In this document: positions 24,521-37,041 of the stretch, one piece after another | Layout: each line of letters begins with the position of its first letter | Numbering within the stretch: position 1 is the stretch's first letter | NCBI GenBank assembly: GCA_011634665.1 | Contig: WAEK01000003.1 | Span: 2,921,001 to 2,985,000, forward strand | Direction of reading: 5' to 3' | From: Mortierella sp. BCC40632 | Taxonomy: Eukaryota; Mortierellomycota; Mortierellomycetes; Mortierellales; Mortierellaceae | DNA: 64,000 nt | Position numbers and translations under genes: made by a program | The notes under the pieces: model-generated | Database searches by the model: none | What the model saw: only the letters and a program-made list of their open reading frames with translations | Told to the model about the DNA's origin: nothing

Positions 24521-26403
24521 CTAGGATTCCATGAGCTTTCCGACAAACTTGTAAGCCCCTGCAAGACCAGAGATTAGGCCTGTTACAGCCTGGAAACCGT
24601 CTGAGAATGAACAATGCAGGTTGTCATAGCCTAAAAGATAAGCAGAGAGAAAGGTATATTCACGTTAATACTCGGATTACCGTCACAGGGTTCCTAATAT
24701 TTTTTTTTTTTCTTTTCTGTAAACAGAACAAAATATGTCATTGGGGAGGAGGGGAGTAACTTACCACAGAATAAAAAGTCGCCCGAAAGCTTGACAGTTG
24801 TGACCTTGAGCCAATGCAACTTTTGCTCCAACTTTGCAAGCTTTTGTTGCTTCTTTTCCAAAGCCTCTACATCTTTGGTCTCTTGGACAGTCTGAATTTC
24901 GACCTTGAGCTCCTTTATCTCGTCACGAAGGTCACGGATCGATTGCAAGTTCTCGTGCAAATCAATGGACACTCCGACCATCCACAGTCGATTCGAATAG
25001 GGCTCGGCCTTGTCTGTAAACGACCGATCCAAGAACCCGATCACACCCAGGCAGTAGATGTCGTCGGAGATGTCCTGGCAAAGACCCAACACACTGTTCA
25101 GGTTCTCTAACCGGGCCCGGATCGTGTTTCTCCAACTCGTCGAGGCAGGTGACAACGACTTGGAAACAGAAGAGGTACGGTCACCAAGAACCAACTTGAA
25201 AAGACCACGTTTCAGGAAATGGGCCTTGAGTTCACTCGCCAAGGCCAAAACCACAGCCAATGGCTCGATAAAATGACCAAGTCGGAGGATCTTGCGCGTG
25301 GTCGAAAATTGTTTGGCAAGGGCCTTGACGCGTCCTGCAAGAACCTTGTACTGCGTCGTGTCTGAGAGGAAGAGCCAGAGAAAGACCTTGGCAAAGTATT
25401 GAACGACCTTGACCATCTTGTCACGACCATCGACCACAGCCGAGATCTCGCGCAAGATTTGGGGGACGGACTTGGCCGAGGCCGAGGCCAATGACTTGGA
25501 CGTCACTGCCGTCGTCGTCGTCGTCGTCGTCGTCAGGGGGCGTGTTGAGAGGATGGGTGAAGAGGAAGAAGAAGAAGAGGAAAGCGACGCGAGGGACTGC
25601 GTTCCATCTTCTAGATAAACATCTGTGCGACTAGTAACGGAACTGTCGCTGATAAAGGCTGGGAGAGATGGGGATGAAGGAGAGGAGACATGGCTGCTGG
25701 GAGGGGTATCAAGCAGGAAGAGTTCCGACCTTTCAATGTCAAGTTTGGGAGGATGCAGAGAGAGAGAGCTCACGCTCGAAAGAGATGTGGAGGAAGAGGC
25801 GGCAGAAGAAGGCATATAAGGCGAATAGGAGGAGGACGAGGAGGACGAGGAAAGGAAAGGGGAGGGGGTGGGCACAGGCTCTAGAGAAGCACCCGAAGGA
25901 GTCTGAAGAAAGTGGCCTAGCGGCTGTCCGAAATGCTGTGAATGGCGATGGATATATGGATAGGGAGACGCAGGAGAAGCGCCTTCAAGAGTTGCCGTAT
26001 CAACGCAAGGGGCAATAGAGAGAGCAGTCTGGTCCCACGAGCCCTCAGTGGAAGGCGCTAGGGGCTGCTGCTGCTGTTGTTGTTGTTGCTGAGCATGGAG
26101 TAGACTATGGGTATGAGCGTGGTCCGACGAGTTGGATTCAGGAAGAGGTGCATCCAAGTCATCCACCGCGTCGGTAGGGTTGCTGACGGCGCCCTGTTTA
26201 GGAGAGATGGGAGGCGAGATCTCTGCCTGAGCAGCGGCCTTCGCCCGGTCGGTTGTCCAGGGATGCTTATGGAGCATCTCCGCGCTGTCAGTCGACCGGG
26301 GGCTGTCGTCGTCGGGGCGGTGGATGTGGGCGAGGATAGAGGGGGATGCGAGCACCGGTGCTGTCTCAGGCATGGATCCCGATACAGACAGGGGCTGTTC
26401 CAT
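24521..26403 (-). CDS. PEX11-family peroxisome proliferation protein with long N-terminal extension
   Basis: Two exons on the minus strand, 26403-24765 and 24600-24521, join as G|AC into 572 residues. Residues 1 to about 315 are low-complexity: Ser, Pro, a run of 9 Gln and a run of 8 Thr. From about 318 the sequence follows the PEX11 fold, with VVQYFAKVF, RKILRLGHFIEPL and amphipathic helices, a Lys/Glu/Leu coiled-coil stretch (about 505-535), and the C-terminal GFQAVTGLISGLAGAYKF hairpin encoded partly by the 80-nt last exon. PEX11 proteins tubulate the peroxisome membrane before fission. Usual fungal Pex11 is about 240 residues, so the N-terminal half is extra. The ATG at 26403 is the first in frame; the frame stays open for 9 codons upstream. 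Intron 24601-24764 is GT-AG. Confidence 0.85.
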
Positions 26404-29400
26404 GGTCGTGCAGCAGGTTTTTGTGTGCAAGTGGCACGAGAACGGCTTGTTGAGGCAGACGGGGGTGCGGACAAAATGACCGGGGCGATGTCGCTGTCGA
26501 TGAAGGGGCAGATGACGCTGGCACTAGCAATTGGCTGTGGCAGCGAACAGAAGGATTTCGGAGAATGCGGGAGTGGAAAGGGTTACTGGAGGTATGGTGT
26601 GCTCGCTGAGCTGGGTTCGAATGGACTGGATGAGACGATGTGATGGGGACAGTCGATGGACGATGGGGTGATGATGAGTTGATTAACAAAATAAAATGAG
26701 TAAAAAGGAAAGAGAGAAAGAAAAAAAGAAAAAGAAAGAAAGTGAGTGAGGTGAGTGAGAGAGGCAGAGAGTGAGAGGTGCGGGTTCTGAGGCAGAGGAG
26801 GCTAGGAGGAGAAGTGGACGAGAATGAAAGTAACAACAGAAGAAAAAAAAAAAAAAAAAGAAAGAAAGAAAAAAGTTGCGGAGCAAGCGGGAGAGCCAGC
26901 GCAGAGTTTTATTATGGCATACAGCATGGGACAGACATCCGCTCCATGGGGTTCGCAGGCAGAGCGCGGCCAAACAGCCAAAGGCAGGGCGCTACTTTCA
27001 GTATCCTCTTCCCCTCTTCCTCCCTCTCCCCTGTGGAAGGCAGAGGAGTGCTTGCCTAGGGCCACGGCTCTTGGCCTATTGTACCCGGTGGTGAGGCAAA
27101 AGGGAGCGGTTTGTGTGCGTGTGTGACAAAAATAGCGCTGCACATGAACCTTGTTTGGACCATGCCCACGGACTCATCTTTGCTTTTGTGCAGGGCTGCC
27201 TGTTCCCGTGCTCATCCATTTTATAGAGGGCATGGCTCTGTGTGCTCTCCCTCTCCTCCCAGAAAAATAAATGTAAGAGAATAGCCGCGATTCCCAGGAA
27301 CAGGCAAAGCATGCTCCCTCCGATAGACTGCCGAGCTCCCAATCATCTGTCTCTGCGCAACCTTCCCACTGCATAATTGGTTTTTTTCTCTCTTTTTAAA
27401 CCACGGTCCATGATCCACAGCGGGTCTATCCTGTCCGCCAGGACCTTTTTTTTTCTTTTTCTTTTTCTGTGAGAGCAAAACATTTTCTTTTAGCCCGAGG
27501 TGCCCCCCTGAGGTCAATTCAGTCCAAGAGAGACTAGGAACATCGGCTAATCCTTCAATGGAGCCACACGTGTAGGGGAAAGCGTACACGTTGTGAATGG
27601 ACCAGGATGAGCAATGGCCAATTAAGCAGAACGGAACAATGTCGTGACTGGATATAGGAAACAGTACGCACATGTTCGTCGGGTTACCAATGTTGCATCT
27701 CAATACGTGTATTGGCTTCAGTAAAGTTATTTGCAAACAGGAAGCAGCTGAATCCGGACTATGATTGACAAGCGTATTTACCGAAGTAGAGTATAGACAC
27801 TGTTAATCTTGTTGGAAATCAGGTTTGAAGCGGGGTCAGGATCTTTGATGGGTTTGATGGATATGACAGACACGGTAGCTCTTTCTATGCTTGAATCCGA
27901 GTGGGTTCAAGTAGAGAGCAAGAAGAACAAGAACGAGACGTAATTGGTGATTTCCCTTCTCCCTCTCTCTCTTTGAAGCTTACCTCTCTTATCCCAATCT
28001 TGATTCCAATCCTTCCTTTGCATGGGGCTCTGCATCCATAACTACAAAGGCAGCGTTCGATATGCTTTCATTGACACAGTGAATATTCTTCAAATTACAT
28101 AAACGCTAACTGGCCTGCTTCGCCTGATCGATGTATCCGTGCTGCTTCTGGGTTTATTGTTCTTTCTACTGCTTTTCTTGGTTTACCATCGATGATGAAT
28201 GTAGAGTGGGGTGGTGGGCTTTTTTTTTTTGCTGCAGGCTTATTTGGCACTCACAGCCCTTTCAAAGTGCCTTCAATGGCCTATTAGGTGTGCACGGCCA
28301 AGAGACTGAGAATGTGGGGAACTCGGTAAGGTGAGAATAGTCATGAGTAGACCTAGTTCAAGGTCAATCAGGTCAGGAGGAATTAAAGTTTTTTTTTTTC
28401 CTACATGTAAACACCATTGGCTCTCTAGGCCCTCCCTGCACTTAATTCTAACCAAATGTCGTGCAATGCGACAATCCTATGCAAGCCCATCTCTCTCTCT
28501 CCAGATCGCGCTCACATTTTTAGTATTTGGTATTTGTTTGCTGAAACAGACCGGTGGAATAATGTTTGCTCAAATACCTCCAGAAAATGGGGAGGCGTAG
28601 GAGAGTTGTTAACGCCACAGGGCCCTCCTTCAATTCTTGGTATTCTTTCTCAGGCTACCAGAAAGAGGATTAATTGCACTGACCTTGTTCTCATCAGGCG
28701 AGCGGTGGAGGATAGGAAACCCTGCGCAATGAGGCACGGAGGTACATCAATATGCGCAGCCCTCATAAAATTGAATGGAACATTCGATTATGCCTCTCCT
28801 TCCGAGACTGAAGAGTGACCTAGGGGCACTTTTTACAATAGTATCTCTATCAAAAAAGTAGTAGGTATAGTGCCCTGTTACTATTCCATTCCTTCTCTAA
28901 TTTGTCGATCTCATTTCAATCTCAGAACTCAGGGGTCATTTAACTACAGCATAGTTCCTATAGGACGAGAAAGGCCATGCCATTCGTCCATGATAGCAAA
29001 TCATGGTAGCATGTGTCTCTTGGATAGGTTAAGAATGAATCTCTCTTCTAGGAAGAGTTCCGCCCATGGATACTCCCTTCTTAAATTTCCCCCGCACTTG
29101 TTTCTCCGCCCATTGGCCATGATGGATGAAGTAATTAAGTTTTTTTTGGTTGCGCTACCTTTCATTCGGACCGGCATGGAAGGCCATTCCGCCTTTGAGA
29201 GATCTAATGGATACTTGTCGAGAATGTCTACGCCCAAGTAGCTAGATTCCACGGAAGGTGTTTCGAGTGTCAGCAATGACAGCCGCTGTCAATACCATTG
29301 GCATCTCAAAGAACCTAGAGCCTAGAACAGGGAGAGAGTATCTAATTTCTCACCTCGCTCCGGAAAGAGACCGCCAGAAGCTGTTCTCTCCTATTTTTTT

Positions 29401-30053
29401 TTTTTTTTTTTTTTGTCATTTTCGTGGCAAAATGTCGGCGCTATGTACTATATTAGCTCATCCTGGTAGTTCTTCTTCCTTCCTCTTGTTTGTTTTGCCA
29501 CTCCCCGCCTCTCCGTTTATGTTTCTGCTCGCCTCTCCTTTCCTCTCCTTTTTCTGCGTTTGCTTGCCTTGTGATTTTTTTTCTTCTGTTTTTGCGTTTC
29601 ATTGCCTTAAGGTTGCTGGCGTTACCTGCGCTCCGCCTGCGCCCTGCCCTGTTTTCAACTTACCTCGCTTTACCTCGTACCTTGTATTGTTGACGCCCCC
29701 CCCTACCTCCCCTTTTTTAAAAGCGAGAGGAGGGGGTTTCCACCAACTTGACTAGACATGGAGCGTCGACCAACTACAGGACTATTAAATTTTTGTAAGA
29801 CAAAGGTGATTGAGCATCTTGCATTTTTTTTTTTTTGGGTGTGTGTGTGTGTGTGTGTGTGAATGCGTCCAATATTGAGACGACCATTGGATTATCGTCT
29901 ATTCATTGTCTAGAAGGGAATGCGGTGGATACTAGCATTTATCTCACCCAACTGGCCTCAGTATCTACAATGTCCAAGTAGATATATTTTCATGTTGGTA
30001 TCAATAGTTTTTATGGATTTCTATCGTCTAGTCTTGATCTTCCATACAATCCC
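26404..30053. other. 3.6-kb intergenic region, second half low in microsatellites
   Basis: 26.4-26.9 kb is GA/A-rich (CT-rich in the sense of the PEX11-family gene), its likely leader and promoter. 27.2-29.3 kb differs in texture: few microsatellites and many interrupted coding-like frames on both strands (for example minus 27.50-27.74 and 29.00-29.28 kb). None matches a family I recognise; they may be decayed repeat or gene sequence. A GT repeat lies at about 29839-29862. Confidence 0.45.
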
Positions 30054-30617
30054 TTATACAGCCTTAGGAACCCTCTTCTCAACCATGACCTCAACACCGT
30101 TGCGTGAGAATAGAATAAGATCTACAAATTGTTTTGGTTTAAACCCCTCCACACGCTTGAACACAAATTCTTGCATGAGTCGCGTCAGAGCAACTTGAGC
30201 CGTCGTGTAGGCTAGATTCTGGCCCAAGCAGATGCGTGGACCGGCGTGGAAAGGGACAAACATGAATGGTTTGATCGAACCAACACGCTCGGGACCCCAT
30301 CGATCAGGGTCAAACTGCTCTGCATCCTCGCCCCAGTATTCAGGCAAGCGATGAGTGAGATAGGCGCTGTAGTTCACGGGGGTTTTCGGTGGGATGTAAT
30401 AGCCGTTGGGAAGGACATCCTCCTCGACGCTTTCTCTATTGAGATCCAAAAATGCCCAAGGCCGTTAGTAACAAGTTGGTTATGAGATAGAGGCCTTGCC
30501 AGGAGTAGAAATGAAGATTTGGAGCATCATATACCGTCCATTGAAGGGAACTGGTGGGCAAAGGCGCAGGACCTCGTTGATGACTTGTCTCTGGTACCTA
30601 TAGACGGAGCAATGTTC

Positions 30618-30697
<80 letters not shown>

Positions 30698-31432
30698 GTA
30701 CCAGTAAGCACGCAGTTATCAGTAGGCCAAGACATGGATATGCTATACTCGACATTCTTGAATAGCTTACTTCAACTTCCTGATATCATCGAATCCTGGC
30801 GCGTTGTCAGGTCCAAGGATATCCATGATCTCATTGTAGATCTTGTCAGCCACATCAGGGTGGTTCACGAGATGCCAGATTGTCCAAGAGAGAAGCGAGG
30901 CCGTCTGTTGTGAAAAAAAGGAAAAGAAGAATGAGATTCCTGGACATTCTGCGAATAGGGAATATCATAGATGCAACAAACACTGCGCTCCTAAACCCTC
31001 CTCTCTCGGAGCAAAAGCCGATAATACGCATACCGTGTCACGCCCGGCGATCATAAAGTTGAGCAACATGTCACGAAGATACTTCACTGAAAAGTCTTTT
31101 TCTGTTTGGTAATACAAGAAATGCTCCAACAAGTTGTCATGTCGAACAGACTTTTCATCTTCACTCTCTCCATTCTTCTCCTTGGCCTCCTTTCGAGCAA
31201 TAGCATTATTAATAATCCTCAACACAAACTCGTCTAGAATGCCAATCTCTCGGAGGAACCGACCCGTGGGGACAGTGTACTGCCAGAGTGGGGCACGGAA
31301 TCGCATGGCAACAATCATCTGAGCATAATTGAATGCTGTGGAGAATTTATGGTCCTTGTCTTGTAGAGAATTGACGGCCTCTCCAAACAAGAACTCGGAA
31401 GACTCGTCAAGAGTGAATCGACAAAACAGATC

Positions 31433-31475
<43 letters not shown>

Positions 31476-32330
31476 AGAGAGTTTGACCGTGATTAGAAAA
31501 AAAAATAGCACAATAGACCAGAGTTGCATTTTTGCAGACCTTGGTCTGGTTGTCATCTTTTTTTGGTTGACCTTACCTGGACCTCGATAGGCGAGTTTGG
31601 GTTAGATTCGAGATGTTGGTTCATGGCTTTGATCAACTCATTGGTGTGTCTGTTGATCAATGCCGCATCCTTGAATTCTGAAGTCTGGAAATGAGGTCTA
31701 GTTGAACAAAGCAAACACTTTTCATAAGTCGTCTCTTCTAACCCAAAATAAATTCAAGGCTAAATGAAGAAGAAGAAGAAAAAAAATCAAAGGTGCTTAT
31801 CGGAGCAAGTTCATACCTTGCGATTTGGCGCTGTGTCTTCCATATTTCTCCATCGGCATTAAAGATTCCCGAGCCCAGGAACTCATGAGCCATATCGTAG
31901 AAAACGCGACCTAGTCCATTTTCCCAAGATGTTTAGTATCCCTTTCCACAAGGGTTTACAGCTACAAATGCATAGGAGGTAAGAAAATACAGACTCCAAG
32001 TCTACCTTTTTCATAATTTGGCTGGTTTTTGGATAGGATATGCTGAATGCTTGATGGCTCGACCACGAGAATAAAATCTTGGCCCACATTCTTAAGGTTC
32101 AAGGTCATGCCAGACTCTTTCACCACTTTGGACAACCTTTCAAACTCTCCTTCCCCATTGATAATCGACTTGATGTCAGCGAAAAGCAAGTCAAGCTGGA
32201 AAGGGAGGTAGTGTTTCGGAACTGGGATCGCCACAGACTTTTTCTCGAGTTCAGTCTTCTTCTTGGGTTTGAAGGCATAGACGGCCAGCGCTATAGCAGC
32301 GGTGGTACCGAGGAGCGTGTTGGGATGCAT
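30054..32330 (-). CDS. cytochrome P450 monooxygenase, membrane-anchored, CYP52/CYP63-like
   Basis: Seven exons on the minus strand (32330-32006, 31910-31817, 31697-31577, 31432-31034, 30904-30771, 30597-30535, 30435-30054) give 505 residues, normal for a microsomal P450. A hydrophobic N-terminal anchor (about 6-20) precedes a Lys-rich linker. The I-helix AGRDTT begins at about 309, the K-helix ExxR is E366-VL-R369, FDPDRW lies near 420, and the haem motif FHAGPRICLG (441-450) has Cys448 as ligand. QDLFCRFTLD and GRDTTASLLSW resemble alkane/fatty-acid hydroxylases of CYP52/CYP63 type; the substrate is not determinable. Intron 3 (31576-31433) has a normal GTAAGG donor but ends in TG after a long T run, with no AG. 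Intron 5 carries about 35 GA units. Confidence 0.93.
30624..30694. repeat. (GA)n microsatellite, about 35 copies, inside a P450 intron
   Basis: A pure GA array (CT on the coding strand) fills intron 5 of the P450 gene upstream of the acceptor at 30598. Confidence 0.97.
31434..31472. repeat. 39-base poly(A), poly(T) on the P450 coding strand
   Basis: This homopolymer abuts the 3' end of P450 intron 3, exactly where the AG acceptor should be. It is also a place where base calls are least reliable. Confidence 0.95.
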
Positions 32331-32426
32331 TGTGTTTGCTGGGTGGGTAGAACGTGAGAGAAACTGAGATGTAAAGAGTTGAAGAGTGTGCGAATTTTAG
32401 GTGCGTGGAGAGATCAGGAGAGAGTG

Positions 32427-32457
<31 letters not shown>

Positions 32458-32500
32458 TGTGTTTGTGTTTGTAGTTGAGAGACAGAGGTGGCACAACCTT

Positions 32501-32517
32501 CGGTATTTATCCTACCG
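32501..32517. promoter_or_regulatory. CGG-N11-CCG palindrome upstream of the P450 gene
   Basis: CGG and CCG are separated by exactly 11 bases inside a perfect 7-bp inverted repeat (TTCGGTA/TACCGAA). This is the half-site geometry bound by Gal4-type Zn2Cys6 activators. It lies about 170-190 bases upstream of the P450 ATG and overlaps an AT-rich TATA-like core. Protein binding is inference. Confidence 0.4.
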
Positions 32518-35309
32518 AACATAATCTAGGCTTTTTAGTACCGTATTCTCTGCCTCTATCACCAATATGAGTCCGAGCCAAAGACCATCAAAGTCGACCC
32601 AAGCTCACCTTGGACCGTCACGCCAGCACTCGGGGAACAGGAGGCGGTACGTACTTGGTCCTCGATCAATCGATCAATCGAGGAGCTTTTTAATTCCCCA
32701 TTTCTCGCTGTGGCAGCTACGATTGCTATATTGGGAACTCATCGTTGCTTCGAACTGATAAAGAACCAACCCAAAACCAGCCAGATTTTATGCAAGCATG
32801 GCATCAACATCAGATTTGTCGTTGTTTTAAACAAGAGCAGAAGTGCCCTCCTTTCCAAATTGTATTTTTTTTTATGGTCCCCAGGGAACGTGCGTGCAAC
32901 ACACACAAAGCTTCATAGCTTAGGTGATGCATACTGTTCTGTTTTCCCTCTCTGCCTTGTCTTGAGCAGTTGTTCCCTCTGACTCTTCTTCAGGAAAAAT
33001 GCATTCAGCTGCCATGGGTGCAAGCATACAGGGATCAAATAACAGATTCCGTATCGATATTCAAACTAAAATTTTCACAGCGATACAACACACTTTCACA
33101 TACAATGTTACCCCCCCCCCTTCCCTGCGCAAAGGTTCACGTTTCTCGGTTGAGCAGCCGGCCGAACAGCTTAAGGGAAGCCTTCCAAATCTGTGCTGTA
33201 TCTCGACAGTGGAGTAGCAATACAAAAGCAACAGACGCACCAGAAGCAGGCAGGAAGCGAGAGCAAAGGCACTTTTAGCAAATGAGCACCTCACCATTTT
33301 CTCCAACACTATTTTCGTCGGGATATGAGAAGGGCTCTACGGGGGGAGGGGGTTGTTGGGACCTAAAGGCACAACGTGTAATAGCTATCTACCTATGAAA
33401 TCATAGTTGGACCGTTATTAGGTGCCAAGACGAGTCAGATATTCCGTTAGACCCACGGTCGTCAGCCAAGAGACATTGCGAGTTCCGGCAACATTGACCC
33501 GACTTGTGTGTACAACGATCTGGCGGCTCAATCTCCGGAAATCAATTTTCTAGAGTGTGACTTTAACAAAAAGGTCTTGGCAGACTTGATGCTCTGTAGA
33601 AACCAGCCTAAGCAGTAGCTTGGGATCGTTTCCTCACAACGACTCACAAGCAAGGCTGCCATTTTTGAACTAGACTGCGCATTGATGCGACCGAGGTGGT
33701 TCGTTGCTTGTTCAAGGTTTTCTCAGGAGATTCATCCGAAATTCAATATCGGACAGAGCTGCTTGAAGGCTTTGACAAAAAGGATGCGGACCTTGACAGG
33801 AAGGCTTCTGTAGCACTGTTGAAAAGAGAGGTATCTTGAAATCAAGAGAAAAAGGGACCTTTTTGAGGCGATACTAGGACCGATGTAAACCCGGACAAGA
33901 AGTGGAGAGGTCAAAGGGGGTCACAGTGCAGGCTGTTATCTGCCAATAGAATACGCAACAACAAGAGTCATACGACCAGCAGAAAGGCAGGTCAATGCCA
34001 ATCTTCTCGGGATTGACAGCTCCGCCCTTTCAGTTAAAAGGCGCTTGACCCAAACAGGTCATCTTTTCTTGCATCACAACTGTGCTTCAAAGCGAGAGAA
34101 AGGCTTATCATAGACCTGTCCATGTTCTACGATGACAATGTAGAGGGCTGCGGAGGGTGGACCGCCATCGAGTAGGGCTAAAGATAGCGGAGAGGCACTT
34201 TTGAACATTCGGAAAGAGATCCTTCGTTTTTTTTTTTTTTTTTTTTTTACATTTCCCTAGTACATGTTCTCATTGCGCTTTATTACTAATTTTCCGGTGA
34301 CGCTTTTGTCCCCTTTGGGCTCGCTCAAGCCCTGAATATGACTGGTTTTTTTTTCTCAGAGAATGCTTGCATGGATAGAACTGGAGGAGCAGAATAGTGC
34401 TTTTCAACCGTCAGCGCTATCAGAAATGACTGAACGATACCGGCGTGTCATCACAGAAGCACTTGCTACAGGACAGAATGTTGCATCAATATCTGGCCCT
34501 TGAAGAGGATCAATTCTCGTGCGAATTGGTGCTGAAGGCATTCCTGTCTTGGCGGGTTCAATTGTACATCTCCAAGCCATGTCCAATTGACAGCAAAGAT
34601 CTATTTGACTCCCTCTAATATGAGGGGGCGCAGCCTGTCATAAAGGTCTTGTGAGCGGACGTTGGCGGACTCGCAATGATTGATGGAGAGAAGGGAGGCT
34701 TTAAGGAAAAGAGAAAACATGGGGGCGCAAGGCCAACCCAGGAAGCCATCTCTCCCCCCGTCCCCTTGATCCATGCAGGCAGGCTGGAGGGAAAGTAGGC
34801 TTGGTTGCCAGAGACACGACAAATAATCGCGACTAGTTCATTGCTGAGGGTCTCAGGTGAGGCGGGATGAATCACTGACCAAGTTCTGTGTGAACTTGGT
34901 TAAAACTTTCGCCTCGTCTCATCTTACTGACCAAAAAGAACAGCCTGAAGCCTGATCTCGTGAGCAAACTCGATTTTTCCTCTTTGTATTCAGAAGTTGA
35001 TTGTATTCTGGACAACTGGTCCCACTGCAATAGTTCTTATTGAGCCCAGAGGTCGCATTCAAGATCAAATTCAGTGTCATTTGTGAGTGCGCCTTTTGAA
35101 TGATCAATTAGGAACGCAAGCGGTAGTGAAGGAAAGTGGCTGAACGACTCCTAGCCAAATCGCGTTTCCAACGACACTCTCTTGACTGTTTTCCTATGGA
35201 CCTCATCTCATCAGCTTTCTACTCTTGGAACTATGTGTAGCACAATGCAACATTTTCCAGTTCAACGACTGTTTGTAGACCATTAGATCGTTGCTATGGA
35301 TCGGATGGG

Positions 35310-35738
35310 TTATCTGGCGAAGCATTGCAAAGCAGCGACGTTTGCGCTGGGCAGAGAGAATACCTGTTTGTTCACTAAATGAAATGTCGTCCTCAATGAA
35401 TTGCTGGCCTCAACTATCAGATTGACTACGAATCTATACTCGGGGTGTGTTTGAGAGATGTGGGTGGTGGCAAGAGGATCAGAAGTAATATGGCAACCGA
35501 TGTTCCAGGCTTTAGCATTTATCTGATCGCTCAGTATTTCTCCGCAGTCTAGAGATGGGTCTTCAACCTCCCTCGCCTCATAGATCTGCACTACAGGCAA
35601 TGCTGAGGGAAAAAAAAACCTAGCCCAATTTTCAGCTGAATCCAACGGGTCAGATCGACTTGCCTTTTTTTTTACAAAAAATACGATCCCGTGTCTGGGA
35701 GCATCGGTACCCCAAGGCAGAAAAGCAGTGTTGTGTGC
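35310..35738 (-). pseudogene. unidentified coding-like fragment
   Basis: A 142-codon open frame on the minus strand, preceded by a CTAG acceptor-like site and ending at a TAA (35310-35312), has balanced amino-acid composition, unlike the microsatellite frames nearby. It lacks an ATG near its beginning and no plausible neighbouring exon was found. It could be an isolated exon or a relic of a decayed gene or mobile element. I do not recognise the family. Confidence 0.25.
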
Positions 35739-36852
35739 CTAGCCTGAAGGGCGATAAAGGCGCCAAGCAAATCTACGAGTGAAAAGAAATCGAAGAAGAA
35801 AAAAAAATCTGACAATTCAAAAAGGAGCCATCTCAAAAAGGCTCGAGTTGGCTGACTAAAACGAATTGCCACTTGTTTTTTCCTTTTTTCTTTTCTTTAT
35901 GAAACCGCCTTTGGATCCTCTTTTTTTTTCTTCTATGTCAAGAGCTAAAAAAAAAAAAAAATGAGATAGGCAATTGAAGGAAAATGTGAGCCAATTCAGA
36001 ACCTAGACGCGAAAGACTCTACACGAACACATACACACATCCATAAGCGGTCGTTGGTCATCATTGAGGCGTGAGAGAAAGGTAAGGATTAAAAAAAAGG
36101 AGGGAGGAGGAGAGGGGACGACAAAATCGCGCCGCTTGCCGCAAAAGCATGTCTCCATTCATCACTCGCTAATTCCTCTCTTGAATTGGACTGTCTGGAG
36201 GATGTGGATGCAGTGATGGCGGGAGTAGCAAGGTATGGGAATATGGTTAATAGGCTTGCCAAGAAAGTTGATACAATTGAGCAGAGCCGGTGTTTAGTAG
36301 CTTAACAGTAAACGACGCTGATACTTAGCAAACATGCCTAGGTTACACCCCCCTGGTCATATTACATCCTCACTTATCTCGATGCCAAGCAAAGGACCAG
36401 GGAGGACCAATGGAGAAGGCGTAGAAAGTTGAAGGACAAAGAGGGAGGAGAAAAGGAATGAGAAGGGAGGACATGTCGCTTGGGGATCCCTTTGAATGCT
36501 CGGCTGGAGAAGATGGTGTCAAAGCTTCGGTTGGCATATGGGTATGATGATCCTTCTAACTCTCGGTTTAGATTCACGGCTCAGGGTTGTGAACCAAAAC
36601 GAACCTTTGTGCTGGCTCGTTCAACGACGTCCATCGAACGGTTCTTTCCCCTCTCGTGGGACAGGCTCAAGTGCTGGAGAAAGAGAGAGAAAGAGAGAGA
36701 GAGAGCAATGCGAGGGGTAGAGGGTGAGCAGAGAGATGGAATGTGGAGAGACCCGAAAAAGGGAGGTTGCCTGCCTCTTTTGGCAATTGAACTGACAAAT
36801 GCTGTATGACCCTCGGAGGGGACGGGTGCCCGACCAGACACCAGGGCACAGT

Positions 36853-36858
36853 TATAAA
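36853..36858 (+). promoter_or_regulatory. TATA box candidate for the alkylglycerol-monooxygenase-like gene
   Basis: GTTATAAAGC lies 189 bases before the ATG at 37042 and is followed by a CT-rich leader. Confidence 0.45.
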
Positions 36859-37041
36859 GCAGCGGTAAAGGCATCGTTCGAGTCGATCAACATCACCCTG
36901 TTCAACATTGACTCTTCCTCAACCCCGTCTCTTACCCTTCCTCATCCTTGTCACTTCATTCCACTCCCACACACATACTACATCCTTGTGCATTTCCCCC
37001 GCCAGTTGACTGCTGATTGAATTTGCATCGGGACTCTCACA

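Larger units (their letters stand above)
32331..37041. other. 4.7-kb region between the divergent P450 and monooxygenase genes
   Basis: Near the P450 start lie a poly(A) run (32427-32454) and a CGG-N11-CCG palindrome. From 33.4 to about 36.6 kb microsatellites are scarce and coding-like frames appear with stops or shifts: plus 33.48-33.61 kb, two overlapping plus frames around 34.36-34.62 kb, and a 142-codon minus frame at 35313-35738. No domain is recognised. The last 400 bases are the monooxygenase promoter and a CT-rich leader. Confidence 0.5.

Noticed and set aside
29001..29276. Retroelement aspartic-protease-like reading (YLGVDILDKYPLDL) on the minus strand
   Set aside because: The similarity is only superficial; no active-site motif, reverse transcriptase or LTR could be found around it.
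34120..34170. Possible transposase DD residues in a plus frame
   Set aside because: Too short, interrupted by stops, and no further catalytic motif or inverted repeats.
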